Shown: positions 8,058-16,405 of the stretch, piece by piece
Layout of the letters: each line of letters starts with the position of its first letter
How positions within the stretch are numbered: position 1 is the stretch's first letter
From: Chlamydiota bacterium
Lineage (GTDB): Bacteria; Chlamydiota; Chlamydiia; Chlamydiales; Rhabdochlamydiaceae
Length of the DNA: 42,321 bases
Direction: 5' to 3'
Assembly (NCBI GenBank): GCA_013287215.1
Contig: JABDEH010000004.1
Span: 1 to 42,321, forward strand
Made by a program: the position numbers and the translations under genes
The notes under the pieces: model-generated
Database searches by the model: none
Told to the model about the DNA's origin: nothing
What the model saw: only the letters and a program-made list of their open reading frames with translations

Positions 8058-8104
8058 TAGTCAGGTTGTGAATTAATCCCTGAATAGATATCCTTGAGCA
8101 AAGA

Positions 8105-8175
8105 TGAGGCTCTCGGGACGCGCCCTGGGGACAAAACTTGTTTTGTCTTCAGGGCGAGTTTTGAGAGCTTCCTCA
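8105..8175 (+). promoter_or_regulatory. Long hairpin in the leader of the MORN-repeat gene
   Basis: The left arm (8105-8137: TGAGG, CTCTC, GCGCCCTG, GACAAAAC) pairs with the right arm (8140-8175: TTTTGTC, CAGGGCG, GAGAG, CCTCA) with small bulges. It ends about 18 bases before the ATG at 8194. No T run follows, so it is not a terminator. It may be an mRNA 5' structure or a remnant repeat. Confidence 0.55.
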
Positions 8176-8193
8176 AAAAAATTGGGGGATTAA

Positions 8194-10710
8194 ATGAAAG
8201 TCTTTATTTTAATTTTTTGTCTCTGTATCCATCACCTTTTCGCAGCTGCCGCTGCCGATGTGACACTAAAAAACCGTCAGCCTCACTGGCAACCGAAAAT
8301 TGTCGAGACATTTCCCAATGGCGTCCCCGGAAAAGTTGTTTTTTATGAGCAGATCAAAGATCAGCCCGCATTGGCGGTGAAACAAGTCACCTATTATCCC
8401 AATGGCCAATTGCAGAATGAGACGGACCTTGTGACCGTCGACCCCTCCTCTCCTGCCTGCCTTCAATGGAAATCCGTGACCGTCCCCCACGGCTTCAGCC
8501 TCACCTTTTTTCAAGACGGCAAAGTAGAGAAAACAGCCACATATGATCAAGGGCTGCTAAATGGAGAAGTCAAAGTTTTTTACCCCAATGGACAGTTGCG
8601 CGGCGTTGCCAATTTCAAAGAAGGGAAACGGCAGGGTAGCATGGTATCTTATTATGAAGATGGAGCCAAGGCTGAAGAAGGTGTATATGAACAGGATAAT
8701 CTCGTTGGAGAGCTTGTGCGCTACCATCCCAAAGGGGCCAAGGCCTCCTCCATTCCCTATGTCAACGGGAAGCCTCATGGAAAAGCGCAAGAATGGTACA
8801 TGGATGGAACGTTGAAGGCGACCCGCAACTTCCGCGACGGCCAGCTGGACTCGGATGGAAAAAATCCCGCTGTTGTGGTCTATGACGAGACGCGGACGAT
8901 TTTAGAAGTGCAAGATTTTAAGAACGGCGAGCCTGTCGGCATGCACCTAAAATATCACCCGAACGGAAAGGAGAGTTACAAAGTTCTCTACAAAAATGGA
9001 AAAAAGCACGGGAAGGAACACTTTTTCACCGGTGAGGGGAACCTGCTCGGGGAGGGAGAGTATATTCAGGGAATTAAAGTGGGGAAACACTGGCTGAACC
9101 ATAATAATGGGGTCACTGCCTATGCTGCCAACTATGACAAGGACGGAACACTATTAGAGTTCATCGTCGAGTACAATTCCCAAGGACAAATAACGGCGCA
9201 GTATTTTCTGATCGGCGACAAGTATGACGGCGAATTCAAGCAATGGTATGACAATGAGAAGCTGAAGACCGACTACCACTACGATAATGGAGAGCTTGCC
9301 GGCGAGCAAAAAGAATTTTATTCCTCCGGCCAGATCAAGCTGCATACGTTTTACAACGATAAAAAATGTGATGGGCCTTATCAAGAATGGTATGAAAATG
9401 GAAACAGCAAAATCAAGTGTGCCTTGAAAGCCGGTGTCAAAGAAGGGAAGGAAGAGGAGTGGTTTGAAAATGGGAATCTAAAGTTCAGCGGCTCATTCAC
9501 TCAAGGGAAAAAGGAGGGGGTTTTCAAGGAATGGAATGATGCCGGAGTCTGTGTCTTGGAAGGCGCTTACGTTGCCGATCAGCCCACCGGTCTTGTTCGC
9601 CTGTGGTATGGAAAAGACAAACTCAAAGAGTCGGTCGAGTTTGATCATGGAAAGCGGAACGGGAAATTTGAAGAATTTTACGCAAGCGGACAGCTCAAGT
9701 CGATTGCTCACTATAAGGAAAACCTGTTAGAGGGGCAGTCCAAGGGATGGTATGAAGACGGCAGCCTCTGCTATGTGAAAGAGTACAAAAACGGACAGCC
9801 TATCGGAGAGCAGAAAGAATATTTCCCCAAGGAGCAGGATCAAAAGAAAGAGGTTCTCAAGCTTGCGCGCCACTACATCTATAATGATGCCGGCCAGCTG
9901 AATGGCGAGCAGCGCAGTTTTTATCCCAATGGGGCCACGCAAACGCTTGTCGTGTATGACAAGGGAAAGCTAAATGGCGTCAAAGCCGTGTGGGACTCTG
10001 AGGGCAACCTCGTTGAGGAGTGCCATTATGAGCAAGACAAGCTGTCGGGCCGCTTTTTTGAGAGAACGCAAGATCAAAAAGAGATTGTGTTCCATTACAA
10101 AGACAATAGCCGAGAAGGGCTTCACGAGGTCTACTATCCCCCCCACAAATTTTTTGGCAAGGTGAAGGCCTACGAAGGGAACTATCTTGACAATCAGCTG
10201 GACGGGGAAGCGATCGAGTATAATGAAGCGGGCAATAAGGTATCCCGCATCTACTTTGCGAAAGGCCGCAAAGAAGGCGTCGCCGAGGCCTATGATCAAA
10301 AGGGGCGCATCTTCATCAAGGCCGAGTACAAAAATGATCAGCGCAATGGGCCCACAGTGCAGTATCATCCCAATGGGAAAGTGTGTAAAGAGGTCGTTTT
10401 TGTGAACGATCTAAAAGAGGGTGAGGAGAAGAGCTATTTCGATAATGGAAAGCTCGCCACCGTCTCCCGTTATAAAAATGGACAGCTGCACGGCCTAACC
10501 CAAGAGTGGAATCCCCAAGGGATCCTCGTCTTTGAAGCCGAGTACCAAGAGGGCTTGCGCCATGGGAAATTCAACAAATTCTATGACGATGGCACACCGC
10601 GCCTTGCTCAAAACTTTGTGCGCGACGAGCTCGATGGGACGAAGAAAATGTTTTCTCCTAAGGGCGAAATCGCCAGCGAGACCAAGTACAGCAAAGGTCA
10701 GAAGCTGTAG
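8194..10710 (+). CDS. Exported MORN-repeat (YwqK-type) protein, 838 aa
   Basis: The start has a signal peptide (hydrophobic residues 3-14, ending AAAAA near 18-22). Nearly the whole mature part is built of about thirty 20-24-residue repeats with the pattern (Y/F)-x-NG-x-L-K...Y-x-x-G-K-x-x-G, the MORN-variant repeat of the YwqK family. Such repeats form extended beta-hairpin ladders. No enzymatic domain is seen. Ribosome binding site GGGGGA lies just before ATG. MORN-repeat proteins are abundant in amoeba-associated bacteria; secretion to the surface or host and host-membrane or protein binding are inference. The 3' end overlaps the convergent rsmD by 13 bases. The 'antitoxin' label often given to YwqK-like proteins has no support here. 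Confidence 0.88.
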   Translation: MKVFILIFCLCIHHLFAAAAADVTLKNRQPHWQPKIVETFPNGVPGKVVFYEQIKDQPALAVKQVTYYPNGQLQNETDLVTVDPSSPACLQWKSVTVPHGFSLTFFQDGKVEKTATYDQGLLNGEVKVFYPNGQLRGVANFKEGKRQGSMVSYYEDGAKAEEGVYEQDNLVGELVRYHPKGAKASSIPYVNGKPHGKAQEWYMDGTLKATRNFRDGQLDSDGKNPAVVVYDETRTILEVQDFKNGEPVGMHLKYHPNGKESYKVLYKNGKKHGKEHFFTGEGNLLGEGEYIQGIKVGKHWLNHNNGVTAYAANYDKDGTLLEFIVEYNSQGQITAQYFLIGDKYDGEFKQWYDNEKLKTDYHYDNGELAGEQKEFYSSGQIKLHTFYNDKKCDGPYQEWYENGNSKIKCALKAGVKEGKEEEWFENGNLKFSGSFTQGKKEGVFKEWNDAGVCVLEGAYVADQPTGLVRLWYGKDKLKESVEFDHGKRNGKFEEFYASGQLKSIAHYKENLLEGQSKGWYEDGSLCYVKEYKNGQPIGEQKEYFPKEQDQKKEVLKLARHYIYNDAGQLNGEQRSFYPNGATQTLVVYDKGKLNGVKAVWDSEGNLVEECHYEQDKLSGRFFERTQDQKEIVFHYKDNSREGLHEVYYPPHKFFGKVKAYEGNYLDNQLDGEAIEYNEAGNKVSRIYFAKGRKEGVAEAYDQKGRIFIKAEYKNDQRNGPTVQYHPNGKVCKEVVFVNDLKEGEEKSYFDNGKLATVSRYKNGQLHGLTQEWNPQGILVFEAEYQEGLRHGKFNKFYDDGTPRLAQNFVRDELDGTKKMFSPKGEIASETKYSKGQKL

Positions 10711-11249
10711 TTGCGAAAGCCATATAAAAAGGAATTTCCATATTTCCTCTTTTCTCGAAAAACCAGATGCTTGAGGGGAAGGGGCTCAAACTCGCGGTCG
10801 GTCTCCACAAAAACATGTGCGCCCGGGTTCAAAAGGCCTTCTGTGTCAAAGAAGGCGAGGAGCGGAGCGATCTCCACCTGGCCATAGGGCGGATCGATAT
10901 AGACGATGTCGAAGGGCTTCTTGAGCCGCTTCAAGGCTGCTGGCGCCGCCCCGGCGATCACTGTACATTCCGATTCGATGCCTAGTGTTTTGAGGTTGGC
11001 AAGGATGCAATCCAGCGCCTGTTTGTCTTTGTCGACAAGGGTTGCATGGGCGGCCCCGCGGCTGATCGCTTCGATGCCGATTGCGCCGCTTCCCGCAAAA
11101 AGATCAAGAAATGCAGCTCCTTCGATGAAGGGTTGGCAGATGTCGAAGAGCGCCTTGCGCAGGAGGGCTGAGGTGGGGCGGGTGCGGTCTCCCTTTGGGG
11201 ATTTGATCGGACGATTGCGGAACGTTCCGCCGATAATGCGGAGGCTCAT
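10698..11249 (-). CDS. rsmD: 16S rRNA (guanine(966)-N(2))-methyltransferase RsmD
   Basis: Methylates G966 of 16S rRNA during small-subunit assembly, using S-adenosylmethionine. The 183-aa length is right for the family. N-terminal RIIGGTFRNR, SAM-binding LDLFAGSGAIGIEA (about 47-60), the acidic VDKD after motif I, and the catalytic DPPYG (about 118-122) are all present. Start ATG overlaps the stop of the upstream VWA gene (ATGA), so it is the last gene of a three-gene minus-strand operon (TPR, VWA, rsmD). Its 3' end runs 13 bases into the convergent MORN gene. Confidence 0.94.
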   Translation of the reverse strand: MSLRIIGGTFRNRPIKSPKGDRTRPTSALLRKALFDICQPFIEGAAFLDLFAGSGAIGIEAISRGAAHATLVDKDKQALDCILANLKTLGIESECTVIAGAAPAALKRLKKPFDIVYIDPPYGQVEIAPLLAFFDTEGLLNPGAHVFVETDREFEPLPLKHLVFREKRKYGNSFLYGFRNYSF

Positions 11250-12994
11250 TGAGGTGCGAGAAGGGCTTTCGCTTCGTCAAGATAAGCGACATTGCCCGAG
11301 TGGAGGAACTTTTCATAATTGAAGTAGGCGTTTGACTTTGCCCAGTCGATTTTAAGTTGAGCGCCTCCTTTTTGCGCGCCTTGGAAGGAGATCTTTTTTT
11401 CTAGATTGATCCACTGGTCATTGTGCTTGCCTTCGATGAGAAGGGTGAAATCGGCGGGCTCGGTCATCGATCCGGTTAAAAGATAGGGTTGGTCGGCATA
11501 TAAATTTGGAGCGTAGGAAGCTGGGGGATAAAGCACAAGGGTCTTCTTGCTGCTTGAAACTGCCGAGATGCGGAGATCGGTCGCGATCGGGTTGCGCAAA
11601 TCGTGGACCAGCTTTGCGAGCTTTCGTGGAAAGGCCGCATAGGTTTCTGAATAGAGCAGTCTGCCGCGGTTACAGGCGCTGAGCATCTCGAGCAGGCTCA
11701 GGTTATTATCTTTGCCGACCGCTGCGGTGAAGAGGGCGAGCTTGCCGCCGTTTTTGTTCATCCAGCGCTGGATGGTCTTGCGTTGTTTGTTGGAACTGAT
11801 CAGCGAGTCTCCGTCTGTGAGAAAGATCGCGGTATAGAGTTCATTATCTTTTGTGGAAGAAGGAGTCAGCTTTTCAAGGGTGGCGTAGATATCGGTGGCG
11901 GAAAAAAGCCCCCCATGCGCTTGCTTCTCCAAGAAACTCTCTGCCCGCTGCAGGGTCGCCGGGTTGAACACAAGATTGTCATTGCTGAGCCGTGCAATTT
12001 CTTGGTCCAAGATGAAAATATTGAACGTGTCTCCTACGCGTAGGAAGGAGAGCGCTTTGAGAACGGCCCGTTTGAAGACTTGGTAGCGGTGCTTCTCAAT
12101 GGAGTTGGAGCGGTCGATGAGGAAAAAGAAATTTTGCTTCAGCCTCGAAAGGGAAAGATCGGCGGTGGGGGCAAGGGATAGGGAAAAGAGAAAGTTTTTT
12201 TCTTGGGGAAGAAGCTTAACGTCGACGTGAAATGCCTCTCTCCAGGGGGCTTTCGGAAGATCTTCGATGAGGGCGTAGGCGCTCGCTTGGGGGTAGGATC
12301 CTTTGTCTGTGCTTGGCGCGGCGGCGGGTGTATCTAGGGAAGAGGTATAGGGCTTGAGAGGATCGAAAAGATTGAGAGGAGCTTCTTCTAAAGAATGTGG
12401 AGAAATGGACACTGTGTTGTCGGCAGGGAGCGCTTGGGGAGGTGCCTCCGTAATAAACAGAGCGGCCTTCTCTGCATCAGGGGAAGAGAGGTCGGCTGGC
12501 AAGGGATGGTCCTCTTCGTCGAACAACAGGCCCCAGGAACTGATTTCTTGCCCTACCGGTATACATTCCGATTTTTCGAGGGTTGGAAGGGGGGCGGGAG
12601 AGAGGGTTTTTAACTGGACATCGCTTAACGCGATATTGTCCTCGATTGCAATCTCTGCATGAGAACGGAACTCTTCATGGGCCGGGGTGAGAAGGTGGAC
12701 AGCGATGGACGGGGATTTTTCGGGAAGAGGGGTCTGTTCTGTTTCCACGGGAAGCTGATGCTTCTCATAGGTCCGCTCGGGAGGCGTGAGGGCAAGGATT
12801 TGATTGAAGGCTTCTTCAATCCCTTGGTTTTTTCTTTCCGCTTCCCAGGATAGCAAGAGCTGCTGAGAGTGCACCCGCTCTCTTTGCTGGGGCTGGAACA
12901 GGTGAGGGTACTGCAAATAGAGGAGCAAGGCTGCGCTGTGGACCCCTAACGTGGCAGCAAAACAGTGGATGAGAAGCCAGGGTTTTTTATTCAT
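11246..12994 (-). CDS. Membrane-anchored von Willebrand factor A domain protein
   Basis: A 582-aa protein. One N-terminal membrane helix (about 5-27) is followed by a long low-complexity Pro/Ser/Glu-rich linker (about 30-255). A VWA domain follows (about 285-470) with a MIDAS metal site: DRSNS near 294, the Thr of SATDIY, and LTDGD near 393. The C-terminal part (about 480-582) is beta-rich. The arrangement resembles a periplasmic VWA receptor held to the inner membrane, partly like TonB/BatA-type proteins. It overlaps the upstream TPR gene by eight bases (ATGAATAA) and the downstream rsmD by four. A role with the TPR partner in envelope assembly or surface attachment is inference. Confidence 0.85.
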   Translation of the reverse strand: MNKKPWLLIHCFAATLGVHSAALLLYLQYPHLFQPQQRERVHSQQLLLSWEAERKNQGIEEAFNQILALTPPERTYEKHQLPVETEQTPLPEKSPSIAVHLLTPAHEEFRSHAEIAIEDNIALSDVQLKTLSPAPLPTLEKSECIPVGQEISSWGLLFDEEDHPLPADLSSPDAEKAALFITEAPPQALPADNTVSISPHSLEEAPLNLFDPLKPYTSSLDTPAAAPSTDKGSYPQASAYALIEDLPKAPWREAFHVDVKLLPQEKNFLFSLSLAPTADLSLSRLKQNFFFLIDRSNSIEKHRYQVFKRAVLKALSFLRVGDTFNIFILDQEIARLSNDNLVFNPATLQRAESFLEKQAHGGLFSATDIYATLEKLTPSSTKDNELYTAIFLTDGDSLISSNKQRKTIQRWMNKNGGKLALFTAAVGKDNNLSLLEMLSACNRGRLLYSETYAAFPRKLAKLVHDLRNPIATDLRISAVSSSKKTLVLYPPASYAPNLYADQPYLLTGSMTEPADFTLLIEGKHNDQWINLEKKISFQGAQKGGAQLKIDWAKSNAYFNYEKFLHSGNVAYLDEAKALLAPQ

Positions 12995-15506
12995 GAGGAT
13001 CGGGTGCCCTTCTTTCTACTGAGGCAATTAACTCTTTCAAAGCGGCAATTTCTGACTCCACCTGGCTTAAGTAACTGTCAAATAGCGCTTTTTTTTCTTC
13101 GCACTCGGCAAAGGTAGACAAATACTCAGGAGAGGAAAAATCTTCCTTCACACGGCTGAGAAAGTAAAGCGACGTGGTCAGGCGCGTGGAGGGGTGGGAG
13201 ATCGAGGCCTTCATTTTGGCATATTCGATGGCCGCCTGAATGTGCAAAGGCTCCGACGAGCTCTTCTTGACCGCTTGCAAATCTTTGAGTGTATTTAAAA
13301 CCTCGCGCATGAGTGGATCATTCTCTGTTTTTTGTTCAGGTTTCAGATGAGCATATTGCAGACGGGCTTTTTGGAGAAGCGCCGCTTTCGAGAGGTAGGA
13401 GGGGGAATAGGCGGATGTGGTGATCAGGAGCTCATAAGTCTCTAAAGCTTTTTCTACTCGATTGCTCGCTTCATAGGCCTCTGCCAGCTGAAAGTAGGCA
13501 AGCCGCTGAAACTGCCATGGCTCAGTCGGGTGTTGCTTCTGAGCGCTCAGCAGGTTTTGGAGGAGGGCGATTTTTTGCTCGCTGTCTTCCAGAAGCTCAG
13601 CATATTTTAATGTTTCTGCTTCGAGGGAGAGATCGATCGTATCGAAGAGGTGTTGATATACTTGGAGCGCGCACTGTTTTGCCTGAATATTTTTAGGATT
13701 TTCTTTAAAGGCTTTGTAATAGTAATCCCCGAGCCATAGTTTATTTTCTCTTTTGACCCCGCCGTATCCCGAGGAGATGCTCTCAAAAAGATGCTGCGCT
13801 GCTTGGGTCTTTTGATCCAGGGATAAATAGGCATTGAACAGTTTCAGGTGGAGAATGCCTCTGCCTTCAAATGCAGGTTGGAGCAAGAGCGCTTTTTCTG
13901 CGCTCGCAATATAGACGAGCGGATCTTGCGCCAGCTCTGCGTCGCACAAGGCGCTTAAAAAGCTTGCCTCTTTAAAGCTGGGGTGGTCGTGATAATCGAT
14001 GAGATATGCAGAGAGCTGCTCCGCCGCCGCATGATATTGCCTCAAGTCATAGTTGATTTTTGCAAGAAGCAGCCGATATTCTTGGCTTTCTTTGGGGCTG
14101 AGGGCCTGCTCCTGTGCGAGGAGCCCCTGCACATCTTGGGCGAAGAGGCGTTGAGTCTCCTCGGAGGGTGCATGCTTGTACTGCTGGAGCGAACAATTGG
14201 CGACGTGGCGCCAGACGGAGCGTATCTCTGCGCCGCTAGGGAAATCGGTCAGATAGGTCAAAAATAAGGCGCGGCTTTTTTCCCACTCTCCGGCACGGGC
14301 CAAGAGCACGGCCAAATCATAGACGATTTTTTCTCGGGATGGAGCCTCGGGGTAATGGGTCAAGATCTCTTGAAGGTCGCCGATGGCTTCCTCGGGCCGC
14401 CCTTTTTCTAAGGCTAACTGGGCATGAAGGAGTTTGATTTTTGGTGTTTGCGCATCGGAGGGGAACGCTTTCTCAAACTGGTCCGCAGTCTTAGTTAACA
14501 GAGAATAGTCTTTGAGTTCTTTTGCGCAGAGGATGAGGCTAAGCAGGGCCGCCTTTTGTTCTTCAGGGTTGGAAAATACGAATGTGAGGGATTGTCTTAA
14601 AAAGGAGGCTGCTTGCGGATAGTTGTTCAATAAGTAATGACTTCTTCCCATGAAGAACGAGGCGAGCGCCGCTTTGTCTTCAGGGATCGCCCTTTGCCGT
14701 TCTTTATCGATTTGTAAAATCGCCTCATAATTTTTGGTTTGGTAGAGAAGCGCCATCTGGTGATAGGCGGCGAGGCCTGCATGCTTTCCTTCGATGCGCG
14801 CAAAACTTTGGAGCGCGAGCTCAGGATCAAACTGCATCTGGGTAAGGACGACCTGGAATTCCAGGTCTTCCTTCTCGGCGGGATGTTTTTCCGCGAGCGC
14901 TAGATAATAGGAGATCGCCATGTCGTATTCTTTGAGGTAGCGGTGGATTTCAGCGAGGGGGAAGAGCGCGGCGAGATGAAATTTTGTGCCCAGTAGGTTT
15001 TGATAGTGGTGCTTGGCTTTCTTATAAAAGAAGGCCTTTTTCTCTTCGTTAGTAAAATTTTTGGCTTCGCGGTAGAGCGATTCTGCAAAAAAGAGCAGGA
15101 GGCTCAACTTTTCTTCCGGTTTGATCTCCTTGGTTTCTTTGAAATAGGCAGCCGCTGTTTTTAGCACACCGTTGTAATCTTTGAGCTCAAAGAGCGAGTA
15201 GAGCTGGTTGTGGAACACTTTTTTCCGATATTCGAGGCTGCTTACTTGTCTGTAAGAGGCTACGGCCTCTACATAGGCATTTTCAAAAAAATATGTGTCG
15301 CCCAGCATGGTGTGCAAGGCGTCTTTTTTTTCCGTATCCGGAAAGTTAATGAGAAAAGTGCCGATTTGCTCCTGCGCCGTCTTATAGTCCTTGTCCTTCC
15401 AATATTCCCCAATCCGCCTGAGCTGAAGGATCTCGTCCGTGGAAGCAGTTCCCCCCAGCAAGGGGGCCATCACTAAGAGACTAAACCAAGCCATGCGCGG
15501 GAACAT
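12987..15506 (-). CDS. Exported TPR-repeat protein, 839 aa
   Basis: An N-terminal signal peptide (about 1-22, hydrophobic with a GGTAS end) is followed by TPR-like helical repeats across most of the length, with recurring W/G/Y/A/F/P positions such as GDTYFFENAYVEAVASYRQV and YDMAISYYLALAEKHP. The C-terminus is a short coiled-coil stretch. Ribosome binding site GGAGG lies six bases before the ATG (15506). First gene of the operon with the VWA protein and rsmD. A 171-bp perfect-arm palindrome begins only 20 bases upstream, so the promoter must lie in or beyond it. It is probably a periplasmic or outer-membrane-associated scaffold; the partner is unknown, and I do not recognise an orthologue. 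Confidence 0.85.
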   Translation of the reverse strand: MFPRMAWFSLLVMAPLLGGTASTDEILQLRRIGEYWKDKDYKTAQEQIGTFLINFPDTEKKDALHTMLGDTYFFENAYVEAVASYRQVSSLEYRKKVFHNQLYSLFELKDYNGVLKTAAAYFKETKEIKPEEKLSLLLFFAESLYREAKNFTNEEKKAFFYKKAKHHYQNLLGTKFHLAALFPLAEIHRYLKEYDMAISYYLALAEKHPAEKEDLEFQVVLTQMQFDPELALQSFARIEGKHAGLAAYHQMALLYQTKNYEAILQIDKERQRAIPEDKAALASFFMGRSHYLLNNYPQAASFLRQSLTFVFSNPEEQKAALLSLILCAKELKDYSLLTKTADQFEKAFPSDAQTPKIKLLHAQLALEKGRPEEAIGDLQEILTHYPEAPSREKIVYDLAVLLARAGEWEKSRALFLTYLTDFPSGAEIRSVWRHVANCSLQQYKHAPSEETQRLFAQDVQGLLAQEQALSPKESQEYRLLLAKINYDLRQYHAAAEQLSAYLIDYHDHPSFKEASFLSALCDAELAQDPLVYIASAEKALLLQPAFEGRGILHLKLFNAYLSLDQKTQAAQHLFESISSGYGGVKRENKLWLGDYYYKAFKENPKNIQAKQCALQVYQHLFDTIDLSLEAETLKYAELLEDSEQKIALLQNLLSAQKQHPTEPWQFQRLAYFQLAEAYEASNRVEKALETYELLITTSAYSPSYLSKAALLQKARLQYAHLKPEQKTENDPLMREVLNTLKDLQAVKKSSSEPLHIQAAIEYAKMKASISHPSTRLTTSLYFLSRVKEDFSSPEYLSTFAECEEKKALFDSYLSQVESEIAALKELIASVERRAPDPHE

Positions 15507-15525
15507 TCAAACCTCCAGGTTATAT

Positions 15526-15696
15526 GAGGGTGTCTGCAAATTAAGGGTTCGTCGCTTTTGTGGATTATTTTGGTCGATTTTCGATCCAAATTCGAGGGGT
15601 AATATACGGAATGTTGATATTACCCCTCGAATTTGGATCGAAAATCGGCTCAAAAGAACCGCAAAATCGACAGAACCTTAAATTGCAGGCACCCTC
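15526..15696 (-). repeat. 171-bp palindromic MITE-like element upstream of the TPR gene
   Basis: Two 80-base arms (15526-15605 and 15617-15696) flank an 11-base centre. The inner 31 bp of the arms are perfectly complementary (AAATTCGAGGGGTAATAT and its flank), and the outer ends (GAGGGTGTCTGCAA / TTGCAGGCACCCTC) are near-perfect. No coding capacity. Ends, size and structure fit a miniature inverted-repeat transposable element, but no clear target duplication is visible by eye. It differs in sequence from the 165-bp palindrome at 5821. Confidence 0.85.
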
Positions 15697-15792
15697 TAAT
15701 TCGCATCCTAGCACAAAGACATAATTTTCCGTGGAGTAATTCTCTTAGAACCAGGACTCCGAGCATTAAAAAAGATTTTTGAAAAAGGATTT

Positions 15793-16039
15793 ATATAGAC
15801 ATGTCGGATGGTGTGTCTTTCAGCACACCTCCCGCGACCACCTTGCGCCTCACCTCGCTTTGCAAAATCGCATACTCGTCGGGGGGCCGTGCGGAGCACT
15901 GATCCCCGACGAGTATGCGATTTTGCTGTGCGATCTGAGTCGAACGGCTGCTCATGCGCTCACTTCCCGCCGGGCCTTCGGCCTTTTCCGGCGGGTCCCT
16001 TCTCGCGTCAACTCGCAGGGCCATATTTGAATGCGAAAA
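15793..16039 (-). repeat. R3 modular repeat, copy A (minus orientation)
   Basis: Read on the minus strand it aligns with copy C (17475-17765): constant blocks TTTCGCATTC, CTGCGAGTTGACGCGA, GAGCGCATGAGCAGCC, CTCAGATCGCA, AAGCGAGGTGAGGC and GACATGT are separated by hairpins whose stems differ between copies. Hairpin 1 here is CCCGCCGG/CCGGCGGG. Hairpin 2 is a perfect 23-bp stem (15862-15884 with 15904-15926). Short open frames run through it on both strands but mirror the palindromes, and I do not consider them genes. Together with R2a and copy B this fills the 15507-16405 gap. Confidence 0.85.
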
Positions 16040-16072
16040 CTCACCTCAGGCTCTACATTGCTTTGCAGCATA

Positions 16073-16190
16073 TTGAAGAACTCGTCCCTCAAGGGACGAG
16101 ATTCTCCGACGGTTTAAGGATTCTTGCCATAAGACAGCCCGCCTAACCCGCCCCTGAAGGGGCAGGATTGCGGCGAGCGCACCGTTCAAA
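16073..16190 (+). repeat. 118-bp repeat R2, copy a
   Basis: Identical, base for base by eye, to the reverse complement of 22807-22924. It contains two hairpins, CTCGTCCC-TCAA-GGGACGAG (16081-16100) and a GCCCC-TGAA-GGGGC stem (about 16150-16163). REP/MITE-like; full identity implies recent duplication or gene conversion. Confidence 0.9.
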
Positions 16191-16227
16191 GGAGAGGTGA
16201 AGGGAGATGGCTCTGCATATCAAGAAT

Positions 16228-16299
16228 CGCTCTGCGAGTTGACGCGAGAAGGGACCCACCCTGCTAGGGGTGGGAAGTGAGCGCACGAGTAGCCGATTT
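16228..16299 (+). repeat. R3 modular repeat, copy B (partial)
   Basis: Carries only the first module: GCTCTGCGAGTTGACGCGAG, hairpin CCCACCC/GGGTGGG, then GTGAGCGCACGAGTAGCCG. The flanks match copies A and C almost base for base, while the hairpin stem is different but still paired. Confidence 0.8.
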
Positions 16300-16338
16300 C
16301 AAGAGAAGCACTCAAGCATTATGTTCAGATTGAATGCG

Positions 16339-16365
16339 ATGCTTGCAAAATAAAACAGCAAGCAT
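16339..16365 (+). promoter_or_regulatory. Inverted repeat, candidate operator of the P63C gene
   Basis: Perfect 8-bp arms ATGCTTGC (16339-16346) and GCAAGCAT (16358-16365). A further half-site ATGCAAGCA lies at 16386-16394. It overlaps the promoter candidate 16343-16372. Confidence 0.45.
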
Positions 16366-16372
16366 GTATGCT
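16343..16372 (+). promoter_or_regulatory. Candidate promoter of the P63C gene
   Basis: TTGCAA (16343-16348), 18-base spacer, TATGCT (16367-16372). The predicted transcript start (about 16379) lies downstream of the in-frame ATG at 16334, which supports initiation at 16406. Confidence 0.4.
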
Positions 16373-16405
16373 ATGCAAAATATAAATGCAAGCAAGGATG
16401 TGTGC

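Noticed and set aside
8105-8175. Intrinsic terminator before the MORN gene
   Set aside because: The stem is not followed by a T run; it is better explained as a leader structure. The real terminator is at 8026-8057.
15708-16030. Several 60-85-codon open frames on both strands inside R3 copy A
   Set aside because: They follow the palindromes, exist on both strands, and show only the similarity to copy C that comes from the repeat DNA itself.
16228-16299. Integron attC site, because of variable hairpins between constant ends
   Set aside because: The constant ends are not complementary to each other and lack the GTTRRRY/RYYYAAC core; no integrase is present in the window.
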